From: Allolobophora icterica
Taxonomy: Eukaryota > Annelida > Clitellata > Crassiclitellata > Lumbricidae
Assembly (NCBI GenBank): GCA_963556255.1
Contig: OY744616.1
Location: 10,047,991-10,111,990, forward strand
Length of the DNA stretch: 64,000 bases
Direction of reading: 5' to 3'
This document shows positions 42,301-54,451 of the stretch, piece after piece (the stretch's first letter is position 1; every line of letters begins with the position of its first letter). The translations under genes were made by a program, and so were the position numbers. Under the pieces are notes generated by a model. That model made no database searches. It worked only from the letters and a program-made list of their open reading frames with translations, and had not been told where the DNA came from.

Positions 42301-45300
42301 AGATGGGTTTGGTTGGAGGTAGTACGTGTTAGGGCATAACCGGAAATCGCCTCGGACATTTGCCTCGGCCGAATATCCCGTTTCTCGGCACTATTTTCCT
42401 CGGCAAATACTGTACAGTGTACACGCAAATAGTTGCTTGTCTGCCTCACTTGCCGGAATTTGTAGGCTCATAATATCAGCGTTGAGCTTCATCTAGCATA
42501 TTCATTTTGAAGAAGAAAAGTACAAAAAACATCAACACCTGAAGTCCACAACAGATGTCAAGTCCATTTTATTGATTATATATTTCTAAAATTTAAAATG
42601 TATTAGTCAGTTATTACAAGTACAAAAATTTGTTCGATAATTTCTTTATTACATGAAAATGTGAAGCTTCGAATATTGAACAAATGATACTCGGTTCGTA
42701 CCCGGATCCGGCAAATAGTACATCCAAATACTCGGATTCGGTACTCGGTGGAAAAATGTCTACCCGGTTATGCCCTAGTACGTGTAGTTGGTGTAGGATG
42801 TGGCCTGCATCCATCAGGACAGTGCCAGAGGCGAGTGTTGACGTTATCACGGAGTTGTTAGAACATTGGAGAGTCCTCAGTGAGCTAATAATGGCGTATC
42901 AGTCTATGTAAGTCTCGCTTCTTTAACAAGCCATGCTTAAGGACATTTGAGAGGCCCTTGTAAATATCTTGTTGACATAAATAATGGGTTGGAAGGGAAT
43001 AGTTTAACTTAACCTTGCTTGTGGTTGGGGTGTTTGTTCAGTTCGAATGTTTCTGTGAGTTACAGTTCGTCGAAAAGCCACCAGGAGCTTCGTATTGAAT
43101 CTCCACCTGGAAACCGACAGAAAGTTTCTCAAGCCTTGCAGCCAACATCTCGGTTTCCAGATGACTCACTGACAGCAGACGAAGTCTCAGATGTAACCAC
43201 TGCAATGAGGTAATGCAGCTCATCTACAGTCTTCTTCAAGTTCTCTGCCCTTGTAGAACAGAAAAACTTATTGCTATAGAATAATTTATGCCTTTATGAT
43301 ATTTAATTGCACTTCTATTAAATTTGAAGAAACCTAGAATTTTACTTTTTATTGGATTGTCTCGTGCATCTAGAGTGCTTGCCGTGTAATGTGGAGAGTA
43401 CGGATTTTAAACCTCATTGTTACTGTGTAGGGACCTTAAGCAAGTCCTTCACTCACAATTGATGCTTGGTCATTAGATACTGGCACTTAATCAGTGCTTA
43501 ATAATAATAGTAATTGGCCATGTGTCTTTTTATTTGAGCAGTTCTTGTAGCCTTAGTTGCATGGAAATGCAATGCTCACCATCTTCTGTGATTGCCGAAG
43601 ATGGATTTTATCGTCTTTTGTCTCCGGGTTGTCCAAGCGGTGTTGCTCTGTCTCCACATGTGAGCTACTCCTTATGTGAATCTCTCCCGTTTTGTACCTC
43701 ATCGCAGCCTCCGTTCTTCTCCCCGCCGCTAAATGTCGTCACCGGTGAAAGAGGTTTGCTGCACTCCTTGTAATTTTCTAGTTTCATGCCATGATCTCGA
43801 TTTCTAATAAGGGGCCATCCACTTATTACTTACGCACTTAGGGGGGGAGGGGGGTCGGATTTTGGCGATTTTGCGTACGGGTGCGAACGGGGGGAGGGAG
43901 GGGGGGTAAAAAAATGTGTACGTACCCAAAATAAATTTCTAATTATGACGTCCACATTAGCCTATTTATAACTCTGTATTATCCTATAGTCGTCCCATGG
44001 CATTTTATTACATTATATAAAAGCCATGTGCAGTTATTCTGTGCTGTGAACGACACCTATAATTTGTCTATATTGGCCCTTCAATAATCTGGCCTAAAGT
44101 GCAGACAGGCTGCCTGGAGACACTTTCTGCAGCTGGTCATCGGGGGGGGGGAGTGCGTCAAACGTACGTACTCAGGGGGGGGTGGTGGAAGAAAGTACGC
44201 TTGCGAACAGGGGGGGTAGAGGGGGTCCAATTTTCCCCGATTTGTGTGTACGTAATATATGGATGGCCCCTAACCAGTACCACGTGTCATAATATGTAGT
44301 CTTGTATTGTTTTTTTACTATGTTGCTATGATTTGATATAAATTCTTTGAAATAAACACTGATCTGAAATATTATTTCGTCTCAGTATAATTAATAATAA
44401 TAATAATTATTATTATTATTAATTATTATCAATAATAGTAATAATATAATTTTTAATTTTTAAAATAGTTGTAATAATTCATCTTAATATCATTAATATA
44501 CAACATAGACTCTTAGTTTGTCCTGCATCTTGTACGTAAGCATTTGATAGCCATTCTGTTTGATTGTGGTATTGCATTGCAAGGTTGAGAACCCCTCTGA
44601 GGAGTTTCTTTTGAAGTGGTGCTATACAAATTCATGATTACAATTACTGTGACAACGTACTGTGACCATTCACTGACAGTTGTTGTGTAGACACTTATGG
44701 CATAACTGTTACATAGCCTCGGTACCCGACTGGGTAGAGTGCTCGTATTGTAATGCGGAGAGTATGGGTTCGAGCCTGCTCCTCTGAGATGGCTACTGCA
44801 TATAGGGACCTTGAGCAAGTCCTTCACTCACAGTTGCTCAGTGCCAGCAGTTAATTCTTGGTCATTAGTTAGTGGCGCTTAATAAATGCATAATTATAAA
44901 TAGACATGTTTCAGCTTGTGTTGGAAATGTATCATACATCATTGATAGTTTAAGTGTTATGCTACTGTACTGTGTCTGTTCTCTTAGCTGACAAACAGTC
45001 CTCTGTTTGGTGATTGGTACTGTGTAGATGTCACTGAACCCGGTTTGTATTTTGCTGGGTTACCACCCGTGGAATACCACATCACCTCGAGAAAATGGCC
45101 TTCCATTCTTTCACTGTTGATAAACAAGTACTGATGGGAGTTTGGGGGTGTATATTTCTTATGGTTACCGATATTGATTGGGTTGTGTTTTTTCAGTCTG
45201 TACTCCACAGACGGGAGGTTTCTGTCCATCGCCAGTGCTGGTGTCTGTTCACAACCTACCAGGGCCTTCAGAGTTTTTCCAACCGGTGTGGTATCCCACT

Positions 45301-45369
45301 GCTGATGACTACAGTCAGTGTGCCGTGTTACTTAATGCGCCTTCAACCTCCAATCATGTTAGCAACTGA
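36352..45369 (+). CDS. RC3H: Roquin-like ROQ-domain protein without RING or CCCH finger
   Basis: Exons 36352-36427, 36785-37018, 38742-38917, 39983-40183, 40719-40854, 41240-41468, 42818-42907, 43042-43209, 43542-43744, 45197-45369: 1686 nt, 561 aa. Roquins bind stem-loops in mRNA 3' ends and recruit deadenylases. Exon two matches the first HEPN part ([26 protein letters not shown]). Exons three and four are the ROQ winged helix ([52 protein letters not shown]). Exons five and six give the second HEPN part. The remaining 250 residues are Ser/Pro-rich and unfamiliar. The first ATG has an in-frame TGA 15 nt upstream and no good acceptor between. All phases agree. Vertebrate Roquins have an N-terminal RING and a CCCH finger after HEPN; neither is visible. 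The last exons are less certain. Confidence 0.85.
38275..38520. repeat. Two tandem copies of a ~118-bp block
   Basis: CTTTCTATAT-ACACACTGGTATTTACC...CATACTCC occurs at about 38280-38397 and again at 38398-38515, with few differences. In an intron of the Roquin-like gene. Confidence 0.85.
38960..39420. repeat. ~31-bp minisatellite, degenerate
   Basis: About 14 variable copies of ATCAACAACATGTGTTCACA + GTTTATGCAGT. It begins about 45 nt after a splice donor and gives repetitive false frames. Confidence 0.85.
39880..39957 (+). repeat. ACTT-tailed short repeat
   Basis: GTGCAGTTTGCAGCCGGTA...ATAAAGAACTTACTTACTTA; ends 25 nt before the splice acceptor at 39982. Confidence 0.6.
41450..41680. repeat. 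Threefold repeat of a splice-donor region
   Basis: CACCAGTTAACAGGTGAGTC at the exon end (41468/41469) recurs as CCACCAATTAACAGATGAAT (about 41553) and CCACCAATCAACAGGTGAGT (about 41638), each followed by AAAAGTTC- or AAAAGCTTC-like sequence. Confidence 0.75.
43370..43510 (+). repeat. SINE family S1, tail type 2
   Basis: TGTAGGGACCTTAAGCAAGTCC, then GATGCTTGGTCATTAGATAC and GCTTAATAATAATAG; the tRNA head is worn. Confidence 0.65.
43811..44270. mobile_element. PIF/Harbinger-like MITE
   Basis: 460 bp, ends GGGGCCATCCA / TGGATGGCCCC, flanked by TAA on both sides (43808-43810, 44271-44273), the 3-bp TWA duplication of PIF/Harbinger. G-rich subterminal blocks carry GTACG. Confidence 0.75.
44708..44898 (+). 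repeat. SINE family S1, tail type 2
   Basis: tRNA-like head (GACTGGGTAGAGTGCTCGTA, GGGTTCGAGCC), core GGGACCTTGAGCAAGTCC, tail TTGGTCATTAGTTAGTGGCG + CTTAATAAATGCATAAT. Confidence 0.8.
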
Positions 45370-45399
45370 AAGGTACGAGCCTTTGAGTGTCCTTGCTCC

Positions 45400-45635
45400 A
45401 GAAATTTACATCCAACCATAATAATGTGTGATTTACATCCAAACATAATGTGTGATATACATACAAACATAATGTGTGATTGACATCCGAGACGTCTTGT
45501 GTGATTTACATTTGATTTACATCCAAACGTATTGTGTGATTTGCTTACAAAAATAATGTGTGATTTGCATCCAGATTTGTTGTGTGAGTTAAATTGATTT
45601 ACATCCAAAAGTATTGTGAGATTTAAACAGTACTC
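45400..45635. repeat. ~26-bp minisatellite, degenerate
   Basis: Variable copies of TTTACATCCAAACATAATGTGTGA directly after the Roquin-like stop codon. Confidence 0.75.
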
Positions 45636-45699
45636 TTGAAAATATCAAACTCAGGATAGCCTGCATTTATTTTCTTTTTATCAGAAGTTTTTGTATCTG

Positions 45700-45955
45700 T
45701 CACTCTTCCTTCTCTTCTCTATTTCTCTCTTTCTTGCTCTTTGTCATTTTGTGTTTCTCTCCAGTACAGACCAAAAGTCTGTGTGCCTGTCATTCAGTCT
45801 GCCTGCTTCTCTGTTTCTCTCTCTCCTGCCATCTCTGTCTGTCTCTTTCTCCTGCTATAACTGTCTGCCTGAGTCTGTCTATTTTTCTCTCTCCAGCTCT
45901 GTGTTTTTCTCTCTCTCTGTCTGTGTCTCTCTCTCTGTCTGTTTCTCAATTTTAA
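45700..45955. repeat. TCTC/CTGT-rich low-complexity tract
   Basis: Pyrimidine-rich (TCTC, TGTCTG) sequence. It precedes a good acceptor (TGTTGCAG at 45972), which could belong to a 3' UTR exon of the Roquin-like gene; unproven. Confidence 0.7.
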
Positions 45956-46889
45956 TGTTGATTGTGTTGCAGGTAGCTGGAGGTCGACTGTGAATTTCAA
46001 AGATATGCATCTCAGCGAGTTTGACCTCAATTACGGAACTGTAGTTTTTAATTGTCAGTCCTGATGCCTCCACAAACTCATGTTATGAGACTCCATTCCA
46101 GAGTAACTTACTAGGACTACTGTTAGTTTGAGTTGGCTGCAATTATATGTGTGTTATATTAATAAATTATAATCAATTTTATATACATTTAAAAATAGAC
46201 TGTAGCAGAAGTTGGCTGGGCATGGTGTGCGTGGAAAAACGTAATTATTTCTAGCAGTTTTGCGTTAATATGTAGGTGATCTTAAGGTGCAAAACCTTTG
46301 GATCTATATAGTAGCAGATAGTGTGAATCAATGGTTGTGACCTCATTGCCCATGTGGCTTCTATAAATAGCACCCTGCACCAACACTAGGATGCATTCCT
46401 CAGTCACTACATTTCTGCACGAAGTTCAACTCACTTGCAACCATATATTGCAGCTTATCACTTGCAGTTTGGCCAGTGAAATGTAGTTTACAATGTTATC
46501 GACTTATCGTGATACTAAAAGACCATTCTCAAGAATATTTTCAACATTTAACTGTGTTCTCTTCTAGCTGAATTGAATGCTTACTGTAAATAAGTTAATT
46601 AAACAGAATCAAATTTATAAGCATTTTCACAAAACTGAACCAATGTTCAAGTTAATGCTCTAATGGTCTGTGAGTGATTGGTTACCGGGCCGTAGAAGGA
46701 TAACCGGAATCACAAGTCTGATCATACGTGAATAACAATACATTAAATTGTATACAATGCAAAACATTAAAGTGAGAACTCGACACAACTTTAAACGTGC
46801 ACAATAACAAAGTACCCCGGTCTGCAGCCTCAGAAAGTTTGAGAAGCACTGTCTTAGATGACATTTTTGTTAACATCGCATCACAGTAC

Positions 46890-47013
46890 GATGGGCGGGG
46901 AGATGGCTGATTGGTAACACGCTGGAACGAAGATCAGAAGGACGCGGGTTCGATATCCGCTAGCCCCATAAGGTTGGCTCAGTCTTGCATTCGCTAAAGG
47001 GCGACTGCAGAAT

Positions 47014-47015
<2 letters not shown>
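46890..47015 (+). repeat. tRNA-derived SINE, family S3
   Basis: GGGGAGATGGCTGATTGGTA (A-box region), GCGGGTTCGATATCCGC (B box), then CCCCATAAGGTTGGCTCAG. Reversed copies at 53865-54150 and 57165-57385. Confidence 0.75.
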
Positions 47016-47045
<30 letters not shown>

Positions 47046-47392
47046 TGTTTATTGAGAAATAAACAATCTGACAAAAACGCAGAATGTTAACATGAGTGAT
47101 AATGGATAATTAAAGTTCATTAGAAAATTTTTAGTTTACTTGCTTACTTAATTCATAAAATTATTTGGGCTATTTTTAATTCTGTTAATTAGCTTAATGT
47201 CTAGTTTAATTGATTTTTATTAAAGAACATACATACTTACTTACTTACTTACTTATAAAATATTCAGTCACTGAACAGATGGCGCGAGTTAGTAGGTACT
47301 GTCATTGCGTCATACGCATGAAATCACCTGCCGTGGTCGATATTTAAAGCGGCCTTGGGAAATTTTTTGCGGTTGTTTTCGTAACGACAAAA

Positions 47393-50300
47393 ATGGCAGT
47401 TGTGGGTTTAGCCGTGATTCCGAAGTCGGAGTTGTTAGCCGTTCATACTGGAAATATTGTCAACTGGAATAGCTTGAAGCGAACGATCAATCAGTCAGCA
47501 ACGGAAGAAGTAATTTTGATTAATTTTATATTTAGTACTTATTGAAACTCTGCTCGTAACTAACCGGCGAAGGCTACGGGCAGACGGTGTGCCGTGATTC
47601 ACGCCTAACGTAAAAAAATCGATGAGTTATATTCGAAGAGTGGATTTGCATAGTCACAGTGACGCAGCAATGTTTTCAGTTGGGCATGTATAATAATTAT
47701 TTGACATAATCTCAGTTTAGGCAACACAAGTGACCAAAATAATCGCATTCTTGGCTCACACTGCTTGTAAGGGAGACGGGGCACATGTATATTACAATAT
47801 TTTCCTAACATTGAATTCCCAAACAGCGTAGTCCATTTAAATTTATTTGTGAGATATTTGTATGGTTGTTTTCTGACTGTATCTTGACTTTATTAAAATG
47901 GCACTTCAGCGTACCAAAGGTCCTGCACAATGATGTCTTCCACTGTCTTTCACGACCTTCCACGTGGAATTTGGACTTGGGAGTTCCTTGGACTTTGGAA
48001 CTAATTTCATGACTGGTGACCATGTGCTGCTGAATTAGCAAACTTTTGCTTTGCAGTCTGAAACACCATACAATTCTACCAATACTGTTTAATGTATGTA
48101 TTTATGTATGTATTTTGTATGTATGTAATTGTGTATTTTTAAAGTGTGTAAGTATGTATTTATGACTACAAAAAGTTATGTTGTATGTTACATACATACC
48201 TGCGTATGTATGTGTATTATGTTGTAGGTATTTATGCTGGCTTGCATATGTTCTTGTCCCTTTGAATTGGATCTATATATGCATATTATGTTTATAAATA
48301 TATTTATATGTCTGTGTGTGACTTATATTTATATATGATATGAGTGGACATACCGTTTGGTGATGCAGCATTCCTTATGTGGCCTAGGCAGACATTTTTG
48401 TGTGACTGCCTGCCATTAAAGCAAGGCTGTTGGTAGCTGTGTTTTTGTCAGATGAGTATAGCTGTCAGGTTTTTAGATCTGACTTGGAAATGAATCTGAC
48501 CATGCCTGCCTCACTGAATTTCCCTTTGGCTGGTTCCCGCATCCTAACTTTGAAGAAATCCGGAGATTGTGAATACGATTAGTGTTTTTGTGATTACATT
48601 AGTGACGTTGATTGTATTGTTTCAGCTCGTTGAGTGCATTGGTTCAGTTCTGGAGACTTGGTTCTCAGAGGCTGATAAGGATTCACTGCAGGTTAGAAGA
48701 CTTTGTCTTTATTTCGATGTTATGTAATGCAGTGGTTCTCAACCTGTGGTCCGCGGATCACTGGTGGTCCGCAGCCTGGTGGTCCGCGAGCAAGGCCTTC
48801 AATTTATATTTTTACAATTAAAAACATGCAAACGGACATATTTTGTCAATTTTTACAATTTTTTCTTATTTCAATCGCTAGAATCGGCTAGATGGGAGCA
48901 TGAAACTAATGATACCCGGATTTATGGCAAGAAAATTTCTTTTGTATTAATTTCTTTTGCCACAATTTTTAGTGGTGGTCCGCGACAGAGACACAAAATT
49001 TATAAGTGGTCCTTGAGTCTCAAAAGGTTGAGAACCGCTGATGTAATGCACTTGCATTTTTAAAATGGTCACAAGTGATAGATAAGAAGAGCAGTCCCTT
49101 AACCTAACCCTGAGGCAGCCATGGGTATGAGATGTTAGTGACTTCATTTTGTTAGCCTTGATGCTTTGATTCACTTGGTTTACAAACCCATTTGAGGATG
49201 AATGGCCAGTCCTCTCCCTTGTCGTTTCATTGTCCCACCGACAGTGTGCGTTCAGTGTTCTCATTATAGCCAATTTGGCTACGGTCACAGATGGAGCAGA
49301 AATCTCGAACCAAATTTCTGCCCTTGTGGGGATTCGAACCCTCAACTTCTCGGTTGACAGTCCAGCACGCTAGCGACTACACTATCGAGCACCCCAATAC
49401 CAGGTAATGTAATGTGCATGTATTTATAGAATGTACACAAGCATTTGTGTGGCATTCCAGAAGAACATGGTGTTTGGAACCACTGTCACTGTCTTATTGT
49501 CCCATTAGAATATACCTAATTCCTATGTGGATGATCGGTGTATTTTTGGAATCATGTTGAAAAGTGTTTAAATCTTAAATGTCTTATATGGACAAGTAAA
49601 AGCCATGGAAATTTTTAGAAACGTCTATATTCTGAGGGCTGGAATGCTAGTTTTCTACTACTGACCAGTATTGTGTAAGCTAACTAAGGATGCAACCACT
49701 TGTTCACAGGAACACAATACAATTACAATACAACTGTACTCTGATATTCTCCTTCCAAAATTCAGAAGTGCACACGACTGTGTGACAGAACATCGATGGC
49801 ACTGAGCAATTGTGCGTGAAGGACTTGCTCAAGGTCCCTACACAGTAACTGCCTTGGGCAAGACTCAAATCTGTACTCTCCACTTTTACATACCGAGAGC
49901 ACTGACCCATCGGCCACTGTGCCATTGTGCACAAAGGAGTCACTGAACATTTACGTGCATTTGCTGCCACAATTTTTAATGCTAGATGATAAAGCATCAT
50001 TTATTTTATTTTAAGGTTTCTGGTCCTGTTAAAATGTGTTAAACCTTTGTAAAATATGACTTTACTGGGAGAACACAAGCAATCTCAGCTACACTTGCTG
50101 TCCAGACAAGCGATGGAGGGCTTATCCTCTGTCTAGTGGTAGAAATAAATTCATAATAGGCGCTGGTGACATATGGATTTTGTTGAGCAGGTTCGTGTGC
50201 ACTCGTGCTTCAGCATGCAAGGCTGGAGATTAATTAACTTTGCACGATATGCTGGTTTATCAGTGACTTCCAGCCAGCAGGGGTTCAGATTCTCATCTGT

Positions 50301-53300
50301 ATTCAACAGTGGCCTAGCACGTTGTGATCTGTAAATGTAAATGAACGCGTTTTTTTATTGCGACCATATGACCTCGACCCTTCTCATTTTTCAGTGAATT
50401 TGTTGTGTGAGATCCTTCACCCACCACTGCCTGTTTGAATGGGTGCTAATCCATTTTAGATACCATGTATGGACCCTGCTAGCCAGAGGCTTTAATCTCT
50501 CAAATAAGCCATCATCGAAGATATTGGCTTTCTCACAGTCAAGCTTTCGAGTTAATAAATATCAGTGATGTTACAGCTAAAGGAAATTTTAAAACTACAA
50601 AATGATTTAACTGTTCAGACACCATAAACAAAGCAGTGAGTTTTGTCCAGATTCCAAAGTACAGAAGTTACTTTGGGTGAAGTAGTCAATAAAATAATAC
50701 AGTAATAGTTCACTGAAATGTTGGATTCTGTTGCATTTCGTATGTTGAATTTGTTCCATATGGTTTAAAAAAAGGTTTATCTTGAGAGTTAAACATAGTC
50801 TGTGTTTCTTTTAGCATCAGGGCAATGTTGTATGTATGAATACGAAGTGTTTGGAAAGAATTCCGGCCGATGAGAGGCTCGAGTGCAAGATAACAGGTTG
50901 GCTTCATTTTGTTAATAGAATTTCGTCATACATGTTGTTCTTCATGTAACGGAGCTGGCATTTTCTATCATTTATTACTGACTAAATCTTCATAATTGAT
51001 ATGTCATCTATAGACACTGCTTGGTTTAAATATTATTATTATTGTTACGCTTTTATGAAGTGCCACTGTCTAATGGCCAAGCATCAATCGAAAGTGTTGA
51101 GCAATTGTGGGTGAAGGACTTGCTCAGGATCCCAACACTGTGACTGTCCCAGGGAAGCTTGAACCCATACTTGCCACATAACAAGGCGAGCTCTCTAACT
51201 AATCAGCTACCATGTCAAATAGTGGCTGTATATGGGCTTGTTTGAAAATATGTGGAAATCCATCCACATTGCTAGAACATCAGCCACAGTGTTTGTTTTC
51301 AACATGGGCACAATGATACAGCATCTCTGATTTCATCTGTATTGAAATGTTTCTTTTTAGGATTTTACTGATCTCAAATTTAGGAAGTTTTTTATGATTT
51401 GATCACTTTTAACTATATGACCTTGTTGGGTTTTTATGATTTGATCACTTTGAACTATGACCTTGTTGGGTTTTTATTACACGGTTAGACGCACACATAT
51501 ATATTGAAATTGCTGTCGGAGAGTGCTTTGTATGACTGTTGCCAATTGGTTAGAGTGCTTGCCTGGTAATGCAATTCTAGCCTCCCCTAAGACGGTTACT
51601 GTGTAGGGACCTTGAGCATGTCCTTCACTCACAATTATTGTTCAGCATCACCTATTGATGCTTGCAGGGTCTTTAATAATGTGCTTAATAAAGTGCAATA
51701 ATAATAAAAATTGGTACTCTCTCACAGTGAAAATAACAGTAAGTAACCAACTAGCTTTGTTTTATATGTATTAGGTTGTGTAGAGCGATTACTTACATCT
51801 TTGAATTGCTGAATGACATTGGAGCATTTTTACTGAGATCTGCCCAGATGTCTGTAGTACGTGACACAGTTTGTAATTTGTGTTTTCAGTGAAAATATTC
51901 GCAAACAGAATTGAAAAGCAAGCAGTTGCTGATGCCGTCAACAAAGGTAATCGATCAAATGTTACATTTCAATACAAATGTTACATTTCAACACAAATGT
52001 TACATTTAAAAAAATTTTACATTTCAACACAAATGTTACATTTTAAAAAAATTTTACATTTCAACACGAATGTTACATTTCAACACAAATGTTACATTTC
52101 AACACAAATGTTACATTTCAACACAAATGTTACATTTCAACAGAAATGGTACATTTCAACACAAATGTTGCATTTCAATTTGCAGCTTAAAGCTTGAGAA
52201 CTTTTAGACACCTACACAAGTTGATTCCTCTTGCTCACTCTTTGTAAAGCAAGTACTGAATGTAAGCAAAATCTTGTATCTATAGTACCCTTGTAACAAA
52301 ATGGCCTTTTGCTGAAACTATCTTTGTATCAATTCTCAGGATTATCAAGAATGCTGTGTCTATAGTTGGTTTGTCCCTGTGTGCACGTGTTAAGACATCA
52401 AGTTTCTCTGTCTGGGAATACTGGTAATCTATGTGTATATATATATATATATATATATACATATATATATAAGTATATATATCAGTATTAATTTGGATTG
52501 CGATAGCAACTCTTAGTACTTGCACTGACACCATGTACTGTAAATCACCCTTGAGGTATCACTACAGTTTCGCAAGCGCCTCTGAAGTCTAATATTTGAC
52601 AGGAAATATTTGACACCATGGTGAAGTGTATGTATGTATGTGAGTATTTATATATGTATGTATTTATTTACATAGTGCATTTCAGGAGGCCTGCAAAGGT
52701 GTCATGTGATTATTGGTTGTAGTGATGTCTGAATTGGAGGTGTCGTCCCTGGAGACGGTCATTCTCAGTGTTCCCCAGCAACACCGCAAGCTGGAAGACT
52801 TGCAGACGGTCTGGCGTGCTCTTGAAGAGCTCGTCGAAAGCGAGAAGGTCTTCAGTCTGGGCATCTCCGATCTCAGCACAACCCAGTTGGAAGAACTGTA
52901 CAATTGGGCACTGGTGAGAGTTGCAGAGAATTTTGGATGCTCTTTATATGAGATATGCTGTGATTATTTTTAAATCTTATCTGCATAATGTATGCTTTTA
53001 TGCATGTGTAAATTTATTCTGACCTTTTCCAAGTATGTTATTTGTAAAATTCTAAGATTTTTTGATTTGACTGAATTGCTTTACAAGTCTGACTGAATTG
53101 TCCGATCTTTCTGACGGAATTGTTTGATCCGTCATAACCGATTTTATTCGATCTGTTTGGCTGAATTGTTGGATCATCTGTCTAACTGAAAACTTGAAAT
53201 GTTATGTCTGTGCTTTGATTGTTCAGTTATCCTGAAATTGCTAATGTGTCGTAGGTGAAGCCGTCTATAAACCAGGTCAACCTGACGACCTGCTGCGTCA

Positions 53301-54451
53301 TTCCTCCAGAACTTTCCGAATTTGCGAGAGAGCACGACATCCAGTTGCTGACACACAGCGACCCTCCTGGTATGTTGCTAAGTGAATCGGATATTGTTCG
53401 CAGAAGTTGGAGAATATCTTCTCTTTCAACTGTAAGGATGGTTGTTGATGGGTTTATTGTTTGGCATTATCCATGGATAATCACAGTTTACAAAGTTATT
53501 CTGTTGAGAACTTCTTAAGTGCACTTTATTGTACATTTCAGGTCATTTAAACTGCCAACTTGTTTCTCATGTTAGGACAAAATTGTTAGGTACAACCTTT
53601 TCCTTGCCCAACTTACACTAGACATGATGATGATGATGAGTTCTCTGCTCAAAGGCAGGTTCATTGGTTTTATGCCACCCGGGGATGAGATGAGTGAAGT
53701 GGTTTCCCGTTGCCTTCCTCACAGACAATTGTTGATGAACAGCTTGTCCAAGGTCATTATGCAGTGGCTTGAGGTAAATTCAAACCTGCGACCCTCCAGT
53801 TACAAGGCACAGAACATACCACTACACTACCGTGTCCCATGTGTTTGAATAGTGTTTGAATTTCGTTGCTGGCTTGAGTAAAGGCAGCCATATGAGGTTG
53901 GAGGGTAGGCTTTGTTCTGTGTGTAGAACGACTTACAGAACAAACTTTGGGAGTCTTTCTGGCGGGAGATCCCTGAGAAGTCTTAATGCATATGTATTCC
54001 TCACAGCCACCTGAAGATGAGTAGTATGATTGACCAATCACCACAGGGAATGGAAGGCTGAGTCTATCTTGTCGGGCTAGCGAGAATAGAACATGCATCC
54101 TTCTGATCTTCATGCCTGCATATTACCACTCAACCATCTCCCCGCCCCAGAATGGCACTGAATAAATGCACTAATAATAATTAGACAATAGTTACTCAAA
54201 ATATTGACAATAACTTTATCTCAGTTGTCATTGGAATTCTTTATTCGTCCTCATTGTTTCTCCTTTCAGTTATCTTATCAACCGAAAACCTTCAGACGTT
54301 GATCTGCTCAAAGGTGAGTGAGTATGATGCGCAGTTGTGGCAGCCCGTATGGGTCACCCGTTATTCCGTACTGATCAAATGCCGTGGAGTGATAAAGAGC
54401 AAGGGATACATCATGCAGGCCAAGCGAAACATGCTTTCTCTGATTGGATGA
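47393..54451 (+). CDS. GCLM: Glutamate-cysteine ligase modifier subunit
   Basis: Exons 47393-47509, 48626-48691, 50815-50896, 51890-51946, 52723-52913, 53255-53369 and 54270-54451: 810 nt, 269 aa (human 274). The subunit binds the catalytic GCLC subunit in the cytosol and lowers feedback inhibition in the first step of glutathione synthesis. It belongs to the aldo-keto reductase-like fold. Key matches: WRALEELVESEKVFSLGISD, QLEELYNWA, VKPSINQVNLTTCCVIPPEL, FAREHDIQLLTHSDP and the C-terminal YSVLIKCRGVIKSKGYI. Splice phases 0, 0, 1, 1, 0, 1 all agree and no internal stop appears. The donor of exon three (ACAG|GTTGGC) is weak. No clear TATA box lies upstream. Confidence 0.95.
48730..49040. mobile_element. 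hAT-Charlie-like MITE
   Basis: 311 bp, ends CAGTGGTTCTCAACC / GGTTGAGAACCGCTG, the terminal motif familiar from Charlie-group hAT elements. Exact 8-bp duplication ATGTAATG (48722-48729, 49041-49048). GTGGTCCGCG is repeated inside. It lies in a GCLM intron, 38 nt after exon two. Confidence 0.92.
49076..49400 (-). repeat. tRNA-derived SINE, family S2, near-complete
   Basis: Minus strand: GGGTGCTCGATAGTGTAGTC (A-box region), GGGTTCGAATCCCCAC (B box), then a body with CAGAAATTT and CCACCGACAGTGT. Other pieces at 903-1140 and 56955-57085. Confidence 0.85.
49715..49927 (-). repeat. SINE family S1, tail type 1
   Basis: Minus strand: GCACAATGGCACAGTGGCCG head, GGGACCTTGAGCAAGTCC core, then CATCGATGTTCTGTCACAC and GAATTTTGGAAGGAG tail. 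Confidence 0.8.
51035..51218 (-). repeat. SINE family S1, tail type 2
   Basis: Reversed: tRNA-like head from 51218, core TGAGCAAGTCCTTCACCC, tail GATGCTTGGCCATTAGACAG. Confidence 0.7.
51535..51715 (+). repeat. SINE family S1, tail type 2
   Basis: CAATTGGTTAGAGTGCTTGC head, GGGACCTTGAGCATGTCC core, tail ending GTGCTTAATAAAGTGCAATA then (ATA)n. Confidence 0.7.
51955..52185. repeat. 19-bp minisatellite next to a GCLM splice donor
   Basis: About 12 copies of ACATTTCAACACAAATGTT (19 bp) start within about 10 nt of the donor at 51947. Confidence 0.9.
53640..53842 (-). repeat. tRNA-derived SINE, family S5
   Basis: Minus strand: GACACGGTAGTGTAGTGGTA (A-box region), GCAGGTTTGAATTTACC (B-box-like), then CTCAAGCCACTGCATAATGA. 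Confidence 0.7.
53865..54150 (-). repeat. tRNA-derived SINE, family S3
   Basis: Minus strand: GGGGCGGGGAGATGGTTGAG head and AAGATCAGAAGGATGCATG; in the last GCLM intron. Confidence 0.7.

Noticed and set aside
44989..45010. 22-nt microexon of the Roquin-like gene after CTCTTAG
   Set aside because: It would change phase from 1 to 2 and break the join to 45197, which fits perfectly without it.
47310..47330. Antioxidant response element upstream of GCLM
   Set aside because: TGACGCAAT on the minus strand lacks the GC needed for TGACnnnGC.
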